17,781 nucleotides of DNA, from NCBI GenBank assembly GCA_900769275.1, contig CAAGGA010000137.1, positions 1 to 17,781 of the forward strand. Direction: 5' to 3'. Shown here in pieces: positions 1 to 6,233 of this stretch. The stretch comes from an uncultured Prevotella sp. (GTDB taxonomy: Bacteria; Bacteroidota; Bacteroidia; Bacteroidales; Bacteroidaceae). Position 1 is the stretch's first letter. Each line of letters opens with the position of its first letter. The position numbers and the translations under genes are program-made. The notes under the pieces were generated by a model. The model was not told where the DNA came from and did no database searches. It saw nothing but the letters and a program-made list of their open reading frames with translations.

Positions 1-86
<86 letters not shown>

Positions 87-98
87 TTTCAAAAGAAA

Positions 99-130
99 AG
101 CCTCCGATGTCCTTAGGGACGTCGGAGGCT
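99..130 (+). terminator. Rho-independent terminator of the rRNA operon
   Basis: A 14-bp stem (AGCCTCCGATGTCC paired with GGACGTCGGAGGCT, one T-G wobble) closes a 4-nt TTAG loop about 12 nt after the end of 5S rRNA. An A-rich stretch lies upstream and a T-rich stretch (TGCTTGTTATCTTGTTG) downstream. The stem strength and position make it the likely end of the rRNA operon transcript. Confidence 0.9.
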
Positions 131-327
131 TGCTTGTTATCTTGTTGTTTGGTTGGGCGGTTGTTTGGTTGGTTTGTTGTTTTGTTGTTTGGTTGTTTTG
201 TTGGTTTGTTGTTTTGTTGTTTGGTTGTTTTGTTGTTTGGTTGTTTTGTTGGTTGGTTGTGGCGCAATGGAGTCGAATACTGACAACTAAACAACCAAAT
301 AACTAAACAACAAAACAACCAAACGAC
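131..327. repeat. T/G-to-A/C low-complexity inverted repeat (element A)
   Basis: About 130 nt made almost only of T and G (units such as TTGTTTGG and TTGTTTTG) run from the terminator to position 260. A complex-sequence centre follows at 259-286, then an A/C-only arm (units ACAACCAAA and AACTAAAC) to about 327. The two arms are complementary in composition and largely in sequence, so the region could fold into a long imperfect hairpin. The centre recurs inverted at 13176-13203 with 25 of 28 bases identical. No protein-coding sense is evident; the reading frame through it (56-283) is low-complexity Leu/Val/Cys/Phe. Confidence 0.85.
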
Positions 328-420
328 ATTTGTGCCATGAATTACATTGGAAGAAAGGGAAAACAATGTGTCAATCTTGTTTTTTTTGTCCTAATAGCGT
401 ATATTATCACAGATTTTATG

Positions 421-428
421 TAAATTTG
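421..428 (+). promoter_or_regulatory. Putative -7 box upstream of GH31 gene
   Basis: TAAATTTG matches the Bacteroidota -7 consensus TAnnTTTG, 89 nt before the GH31 start codon. No TTG is found at the expected 19-nt spacing upstream, so it may need an activator, as is common for glycan-utilisation genes. The rest of 328-516 is AT-rich with no gene and no clear ribosome binding site. Confidence 0.45.
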
Positions 429-516
429 CAAAATAATTATGTGTCACATGGATTATGCCATTGCTGATACTGATGTAACCTGATAACGAAACAGAATCTA
501 TAACTACTACACTTTT

Positions 517-3500
517 ATGCAAAAGATTTTTATGCAGGGGGTTCTTGCCTCAAGGCGTATGGCGATGATTGCTGTGGCAGGTATTGCACTGCTGCCGTCT
601 GTTGCCATGAATTATGAAAAGACGGATCGAGGAATTACTGTCCACGTAACACGGGAGACTAATGACGTCACTTCCCCGAAACTGGTGCGCCTACAGGTGA
701 TGGACGAAAAGATAATGCGCGTCTCTGCTACTGCGGAAGACAGGTTTGCTGACCGCCCGAGTCTTATCATTATGGATATGATGGGGCATACTCCTTATGA
801 GGTGAGCGAGGAGGACGGCACGGTATGTGTCAGTACCTCGCAAATGAAGGGTTATGTTCGGACATCTACTGGTGAAGTATGGTTCACCGACAGCAACGGA
901 AAGATGATAGCCTGTGACCGGAAAGGTGGTGGCAAGACGTTCACGCCGTATCAATGCGAGCAGATACATGCTGACGGAAAGCCCGAGACGTACAAGGGAT
1001 GGACTATGCGGCAGGTCTTCGAGAACCTTGACGACAATGAGGCTCTCTATGGTCTCGGCCAGCATCAGGCGGATGAATGGAACTATAAGGGCAGAAACGA
1101 GGAATTGTTTCAGTATAACACTAAGGTGAGTATTCCGTTTATCGTCAGCAGCAACAACTACGGCATCCTGTTTGATAATTATTCCCTGAGCCGCTTCGGT
1201 AATCCGAAGGACTACAGCCAACTGCACAGGCTTTTCACCTTGCGTGACAAAGATGGTAAGGTGGGGGCTCTGACAGGCACGTATTCCGCTCCGGGGGAAC
1301 AGACTTTGGTGCGTCGTGAGGACAGTATTTATTTCGAGAACCTTAAATCGGCAAAACATCTTCCCAAGTTTCCTTTAGACAAGGCGACCGTAGTGTATGA
1401 GGGAACGATAACGCCGCACAAGACGGGCATCTATCGTTTCAGTCATTATTACTCAGGTTATCAGAAAGTGTTTGTTGGCGGAATGTCTGCCTATGCGGAG
1501 GATGTGGCTGGCAGGGGTAGCAATGAGCAGGAGATATGGCGCACGGCTTGGAATCCTAATGCACGCAAATTTGCTTTCAAGTTGCATGAGGGCAAGACAT
1601 ATACCATACGTATAGAGTGGAAACCAGATGGCGGAGAGGCTTATTGCGGACTGCGCGCTTTGGAGCCTGTCGATGAGGCAGAACAGAGGGAACTGTCTTT
1701 CTGGAGCGAGATGGGACAGCAGATGGACTACTATTTCATGACCGGCGAGAACATTGACGAGGTCATTTCCGGCTACCGCACGTTGACGGGCAAGGCACAG
1801 ATTATGCCTGATTGGCTCTTCGGATATTGGCAGAGCCGTGAGAGGTATAAGACGCAGGACGAGATTGTCGATGCCCTCAGTGGTTTCCGTCAGCGTCATC
1901 TGCCTATCGACAATATCGTAATGGACTGGAGCTATTGGACTCCCGACTCATGGGGAGCATTCACGTTTGACCCTTCTCGGTTCTCTTCTCCGAAGAAAAT
2001 GATTGACGATATCCACGCTCAGAATGCCAAGATAATGATTTCCTGCTGGCCAAAGTATTATCTCACTGTAGATAATTTCCATGAACTCAATAATAAAGGC
2101 ATGATTTACCAGCAGAGCGTGAAAGATAGTCTGTATGACTGGCTTGGGTATAAATACGCATTCTACGATGCTTACGATGAGGATGCACGTAAGATATTCT
2201 GGCGTCAGCTGTACGAGAAACTTGGCACGATAGGTATGGACGCATGGTGGATGGATGCCAGTGAGCCTAACGTGCGTGACTGCACTGATATGGAATACCG
2301 CAAACTGCTCTGCGGTCCAACGAAATATGGCTCTTCCGATGAGTATTTCAACGCTTATTCCATCGTCAATGCAGAGGCTATCTATGACGGACAGCGCGGT
2401 TATGAGACGGCTATCGAGAAGCAGGGCAAGGGTAATGTGCCTGACTCTAAATGGTTGCAGGAGAACGCTACGTGGAATCAGAGGGGCTTTGGAAACAGTT
2501 TCTCGCCGGAGAACAGGCGTGTATTCCTATTGACTCGTAATGGTTTTGCTTCAGAGCAGCGTTACAGCACCGCTACGTGGAGTGGCGATATAGGCACTCG
2601 TTGGGAGGATATGAAAGCACAGATTACCGCCGGACTCAACTTCTCCATCTCCGGTGTGCCTTACTGGAGTCAGGATATAGGAGGCTTCTCCGTGGAGAAA
2701 CGCTACGAGGCGGCACAGCGGGAGTTTGACAAGACGGGCGTGGAGAACGAGGATTTGAAGGAATGGCGTGAGCTTAACGCACGCTGGCATCAGCTCGGTA
2801 TGTTTGCTCCCATGTATCGTTCGCACGGACAATTCCCATTCCGTGAACCTTGGAACATTGCTCCCGAGGGACATCCTGCATACGAGGTGATAAGCAGTTG
2901 CCTGCAGTTGCGTTATCGTCTGCTGCCTTATATCTATTCCATTGCAGCCGAGGTGCATTTCAATGACTACACCATGATGCGTCCGTTAGTGATGGATTTC
3001 GGTGATGACGCAAAGGCACGTGAGGTGGCATATCAGTTTATGTTTGGTCCGGCTATCATGGTAAACCCCGTATATAAATATGGTCAGCGTCACTGTGACG
3101 TATATTTCCCGAAAGATAACGTGTGGTATGACTTCTATACTGGTAAGGTGCTGACTTCTGGCAACCAGCGTCTCCGCCTGAATGCTCCATACGAGCGCAT
3201 ACCTCTCTGCGTGCGTGCCGGCAGTATTATTCCTATCGGTCCCGCCATGGAGTATGTCAAGGAGAAAAAAGCTGATGTCATTCGTCTCTTCGTCTATCAG
3301 GGAAAGGATGGCAGGTTCAACCTTTATGAGGATGAGGGCGATAATTACGGCTATGAGGCAGGACGTTTCTCGAATATCGAAATCACATACGACGATGCAC
3401 AGAAGACAGTCACCATCGGTGACCGTAAGGGTGAATTCCCCGGTATGCTCAAGGAGCGTACTTTCATTATTGTACCTGTAAGTGCAGATCGTGCGCAGGG

Positions 3501-3567
3501 CTATGACCCCGAGGCGCAGGGCAAAGTGGTGAAGTACAAGGGCTCCAAGGTCGTGATTGAGATGTAA
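517..3567 (+). CDS. Exported GH31 glycoside hydrolase with PA14 insert, probable alpha-xylosidase
   Basis: This 1016-residue enzyme has an N-terminal signal sequence (hydrophobic run MAMIAVAGIALLPSVA, about residues 15-30). The GH31 N-terminal beta-sandwich contains YGLGQHQADEWNYKG and is interrupted by a PA14-like module at about residues 292-385 (YEGTITPHKTGIYRF to CGLRALEP). The TIM barrel starts near residue 428. The catalytic nucleophile is expected at D580 in WWMDASEP, and the acid/base at D691 in WSGDIGTRW. A C-terminal beta domain follows. A PA14 insert is known in GH31 alpha-xylosidases of xyloglucan pathways (for example Cellvibrio and Bacteroides ovatus enzymes), which supports removal of alpha-1,6-xylose from xyloglucan oligosaccharides; alpha-glucosidase activity is the main alternative. 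An in-frame ATG at 532 is an alternative start; neither has a Shine-Dalgarno. The GH3 gene follows after 138 bp on the same strand. Confidence 0.93.
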   Translation: MQKIFMQGVLASRRMAMIAVAGIALLPSVAMNYEKTDRGITVHVTRETNDVTSPKLVRLQVMDEKIMRVSATAEDRFADRPSLIIMDMMGHTPYEVSEEDGTVCVSTSQMKGYVRTSTGEVWFTDSNGKMIACDRKGGGKTFTPYQCEQIHADGKPETYKGWTMRQVFENLDDNEALYGLGQHQADEWNYKGRNEELFQYNTKVSIPFIVSSNNYGILFDNYSLSRFGNPKDYSQLHRLFTLRDKDGKVGALTGTYSAPGEQTLVRREDSIYFENLKSAKHLPKFPLDKATVVYEGTITPHKTGIYRFSHYYSGYQKVFVGGMSAYAEDVAGRGSNEQEIWRTAWNPNARKFAFKLHEGKTYTIRIEWKPDGGEAYCGLRALEPVDEAEQRELSFWSEMGQQMDYYFMTGENIDEVISGYRTLTGKAQIMPDWLFGYWQSRERYKTQDEIVDALSGFRQRHLPIDNIVMDWSYWTPDSWGAFTFDPSRFSSPKKMIDDIHAQNAKIMISCWPKYYLTVDNFHELNNKGMIYQQSVKDSLYDWLGYKYAFYDAYDEDARKIFWRQLYEKLGTIGMDAWWMDASEPNVRDCTDMEYRKLLCGPTKYGSSDEYFNAYSIVNAEAIYDGQRGYETAIEKQGKGNVPDSKWLQENATWNQRGFGNSFSPENRRVFLLTRNGFASEQRYSTATWSGDIGTRWEDMKAQITAGLNFSISGVPYWSQDIGGFSVEKRYEAAQREFDKTGVENEDLKEWRELNARWHQLGMFAPMYRSHGQFPFREPWNIAPEGHPAYEVISSCLQLRYRLLPYIYSIAAEVHFNDYTMMRPLVMDFGDDAKAREVAYQFMFGPAIMVNPVYKYGQRHCDVYFPKDNVWYDFYTGKVLTSGNQRLRLNAPYERIPLCVRAGSIIPIGPAMEYVKEKKADVIRLFVYQGKDGRFNLYEDEGDNYGYEAGRFSNIEITYDDAQKTVTIGDRKGEFPGMLKERTFIIVPVSADRAQGYDPEAQGKVVKYKGSKVVIEM

Positions 3568-3583
3568 AGGGTGGTGTGTTTTG

Positions 3584-3697
3584 CGGTTTTTAAGGTTATA
3601 AGGTTTTACGGTTTTTCGGAAAATACCGATAGCCTTCACAAACCTCTGTATAACCGTATAACCGTATAACCTTAAAACTGAAAGAACCTTAAAACCG
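3584..3697. repeat. Intergenic inverted repeat of short iterons between GH31 and GH3
   Basis: The 138-bp gap holds a left arm of GGTT-type units (3584-3617, such as CGGTTTTTAAGGTT and ATAAGGTTTTACGG) and a right arm of the complementary units (about 3649-3697, AACCGTAT twice, then AACCTTAAAACTG and AACCTTAAAACCG). The outer 13-14 nt pair with a single bulge (3584-3597 with 3685-3697). The centre (about 3618-3648) is unrelated complex sequence. The design resembles the T/G elements elsewhere in this window but the sequence differs. The right arm ends directly at the GH3 ribosome binding site. Confidence 0.75.
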
Positions 3698-3703
3698 AAG
3701 GAG
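3698..3703 (+). promoter_or_regulatory. Shine-Dalgarno of the GH3 gene
   Basis: AAGGAG sits 2 nt before the ATG at 3706 if measured from its last G, closer than usual. It is purine-rich and directly abuts the right arm of the intergenic inverted repeat, so folding of that repeat could affect its accessibility. Clear Shine-Dalgarno sequences are uncommon in this phylum, so it helps fix the start. Confidence 0.5.
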
Positions 3704-3705
3704 AA

Positions 3706-6054
3706 ATGAAAAAGACATTATTCGCATCTGCAATGGCGTTACAAATGATGATACCGGTGCAAGGGCAGGAACTGCTGCCTTATCAGAATGAGAATCTTCC
3801 GGTAGAACAGCGTGTGGAGGATGCTCTCTCAAGGATGACGCTAAAGGAGAAGTGCCGCCTGTCATACGCACAGAGTAAGTTTTCAAGTCCGGGATGTGCA
3901 CGTCTCGGCATCCCCGAACTTTATATGAGTGACGGACCGCACGGAGTGCGCATGGAAATAAACTGGAATGACTGGGGACATTCCAATTGGACCAACGACT
4001 ATTGCACAGCTTTCCCCGCCCTCACCTGTCTTGCAGCTACTTGGAACGTAGAGATGGCAGCAAAGTATGGCAGGAACGTGGGCGAGGAAGCACGCTATCG
4101 CAACAAGAACGTGTTGCTCGGTCCGGGAGTGAATATCTATCGCACTCCTCTCAATGGACGTAACTTCGAGTATATGGGTGAAGACCCATTCCTTTCTGGC
4201 AGCATGGCAATACCTTATATCAAGGGACTGCAGAGCAATGGCGTGGCGGCCTGTATCAAGCATTACATTCTCAACGATCAAGAGGAATACCGTGGTCATG
4301 TGGATGTGAAAGTATCTGACCGTGCTCTCTATGAGATATATCTCCGTCCTTTCGCTATGGCTATCAAGGAGGCTGACCCATGGAGTATCATGGGCAGTTA
4401 CAACTGTTATCGTGGCATACACAATACGCATAACCCTTATCTCATTAATGAAGTGTTAAAGAAAGATTTGGGATACAAAGGAGCAAACATCTCAGATTGG
4501 GGCGCAACACACGACACTAAGGAGGCTGCTCTCTATGGTCTCGATATAGAGATGGGTTCATATACCAATGGGCTTACTTCTGAGGGCAACGGCTTCGATT
4601 ATGATGATTATTACCTTGGTGACGCCTATTACGAGATGGCTGCAAAGGGAGAGATAGGCGAGGACGTGGTCAACGAGAAGGCTGGACGTGTGCTTGCCCT
4701 GATTTTCAAGACGGCGATGAACACCCGAAAGCCTTTCGGCAGCCTCAATTCTCCTGAACATAAGGCTGTAGCACGCGAGATAGCACGTGAGGGTATCGTG
4801 CTGCTCAAGAACGAGGGAGAAAAACCTTTGCTCCCTATCGAGCCTGCGCTCTACAGAAATGTGCTCGTAGTAGGCGAGAATGCAGTGCGACCTTTATGTC
4901 CGGCAGGAGGCTCTTCTGAATTGAAACCGCAGGATGAGGTAAGTCCTCTCCGTGGTATCAGGGAGCGTTTCGGTAAGGAATGGAACATCACGTATGCTCC
5001 TGGCTATAGGGCCGGAGCCAGTTCTTATGGTGGCATCGAGGAGATTTCTGTACAAGTGGAGGACTCTCTCTATGAAGACGCGATGACAATGGCGAAGGAT
5101 GCCGACCTTATTATATATATAGGTGGACTGAACAAGAGTCATTTTGAGGACTGCGAGGGAGGCGACCGTCTCAGTTTCCATCTCTCTTTCCAGCAGGATC
5201 GTCTTATCACCTCTCTTGCACAGACAGGAAAAAAGATGGTTACCATTATCACAAGTGGCAATGCAATAGCCATGCCTTGGCTCAAGGATGTCACCACCCT
5301 CGTTCAGTCATGGTATCTCGGCAGTGAAGCAGGTCATGCTCTTGCCGACGTGTTGAGTGGCGATTACAATGTTTCCGGCAAGACAGTATTCACATACGCT
5401 GCCAGTCTGGAGGATTACCCTGCGCATAAATATGGTCTTGTGGGTTATCCAGGTGTAGAGCCAAAGGATTTGCCTGTCAAGTACCAATATGCTGACAACG
5501 GCAATCCTAAGTCGGCAGACCTTCTCAAGGAAATAAGGAAGAAGCCCCTCCCTGCTAAACTCAACGATAGCAGGAAGGCTTCGGAGCATTCGGGAAAGGG
5601 CAACGAGGTGCAGGTGTATGCAGAGGATATCCTTGTAGGTTATCGCTATTTCGACACCATGAAGCAACCCATCGTTTTCCCCTTTGGCTATGGTCTCAGC
5701 TACACTACGTTTGCTTATTCAGATGCAAAGATTGTTGCTGCACCAGACGGCAAGTCATGGACGGCGACCATAAAGGTGAAGAATACAGGAAATCGTGAAG
5801 GAAAGGAGATTGTACAACTCTATATCGGTGATGATAAGGCGAGCGTAGTGCGCCCAGCCAAGGAACTGAAAGGCTTCTGTAAAGTGTCTCTCAAGGCAGG
5901 CGAAGAAAAGACGGTGTCGTTCTCTATCACAGAGTCAGACCTCCAATACTTTGATGAGACTGTTCATCAATGGAAGTCCGAGCCAGGCTCTTTCAAGGCA
6001 TATATCGGCAGTAGCAGTCGTGATATAAAGGCAAAACTGGGATTTAGGTTGTAG
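3706..6054 (+). CDS. Exported GH3 glycoside hydrolase, probable beta-glucosidase
   Basis: This 782-residue protein starts with a signal peptide (MKKTLFASAMALQMMIPVQG). The GH3 N-terminal barrel shows MSDGPHGVR, the IKHYILNDQE substrate-binding motif (K185, H186) and GANISDWGATHDT, where D264 is the expected nucleophile. The GH3 C-terminal alpha/beta domain (about 365-600) has the segment HFEDCEGGDR; E481 or E484 is the candidate acid/base. A fibronectin-III-like domain closes the protein (about 690-780, GKEIVQLYIGD and ELKGF). Length and order are standard for exo-beta-glucosidases. With an alpha-xylosidase upstream, the likely role is removing beta-glucose from de-xylosylated xyloglucan oligosaccharides in the periplasm; beta-xylosidase or other exo-beta activity cannot be excluded. 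The stop TAG lies at the start of a T/G repeat arm. Confidence 0.93.
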   Translation: MKKTLFASAMALQMMIPVQGQELLPYQNENLPVEQRVEDALSRMTLKEKCRLSYAQSKFSSPGCARLGIPELYMSDGPHGVRMEINWNDWGHSNWTNDYCTAFPALTCLAATWNVEMAAKYGRNVGEEARYRNKNVLLGPGVNIYRTPLNGRNFEYMGEDPFLSGSMAIPYIKGLQSNGVAACIKHYILNDQEEYRGHVDVKVSDRALYEIYLRPFAMAIKEADPWSIMGSYNCYRGIHNTHNPYLINEVLKKDLGYKGANISDWGATHDTKEAALYGLDIEMGSYTNGLTSEGNGFDYDDYYLGDAYYEMAAKGEIGEDVVNEKAGRVLALIFKTAMNTRKPFGSLNSPEHKAVAREIAREGIVLLKNEGEKPLLPIEPALYRNVLVVGENAVRPLCPAGGSSELKPQDEVSPLRGIRERFGKEWNITYAPGYRAGASSYGGIEEISVQVEDSLYEDAMTMAKDADLIIYIGGLNKSHFEDCEGGDRLSFHLSFQQDRLITSLAQTGKKMVTIITSGNAIAMPWLKDVTTLVQSWYLGSEAGHALADVLSGDYNVSGKTVFTYAASLEDYPAHKYGLVGYPGVEPKDLPVKYQYADNGNPKSADLLKEIRKKPLPAKLNDSRKASEHSGKGNEVQVYAEDILVGYRYFDTMKQPIVFPFGYGLSYTTFAYSDAKIVAAPDGKSWTATIKVKNTGNREGKEIVQLYIGDDKASVVRPAKELKGFCKVSLKAGEEKTVSFSITESDLQYFDETVHQWKSEPGSFKAYIGSSSRDIKAKLGFRL

Positions 6055-6119
6055 GTTGTTTGGTTGTTTAGTTGTTTGGTTGTAGGTTGTTTGGTTGTTT
6101 GGTTGTGGGGTGTGGGGTG
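6048..6119. repeat. T/G repeat arm without partner (element B, half)
   Basis: Directly at the GH3 stop codon there are about 70 nt of TTGTTTGG, TTGTTTAG and TTGTAGG units, the same low-complexity sequence as the left arms of elements A and D. No A/C right arm or conserved centre follows; the sequence turns to GTGGGGTGTGGGG and then ordinary DNA. It looks like a half element, either truncated or never completed. Confidence 0.75.
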
Positions 6120-6203
6120 AACTGGATTTGTGTGGGGGAGGAACAATCCCCTCCTCAAAAACGGTTTTCTTCGATGGAGAAATGGGTGAGACGAAGGAAT
6201 CAT

Positions 6204-6211
6204 TATCTTTG
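6204..6211 (+). promoter_or_regulatory. Putative -7 box of the GH2 gene
   Basis: TATCTTTG matches TAnnTTTG and ends 22 nt before the GH2 ATG, leaving a short leader. The -33 position has no TTG, so the match is partial. Its presence suggests that GH2 can be transcribed separately from GH31-GH3 despite the same orientation. Confidence 0.55.
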
Positions 6212-6233
6212 CACCAACTAACTACTGGCTGAC

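Noticed and set aside
131..327. CRISPR-like array in the repeated T/G sequence
   Set aside because: Units are short, variable and directly adjacent, with no regular unique spacers and no cas genes.
429..516. Riboswitch or attenuator in the GH31 leader
   Set aside because: No conserved aptamer motif or convincing hairpin could be recognised in this short AT-rich leader.
2986..3639. Minus-strand open frame of 217 codons antisense to GH31
   Set aside because: It lies opposite the conserved GH31 C-terminal region, shows no recognisable domain and has no promoter or binding site.
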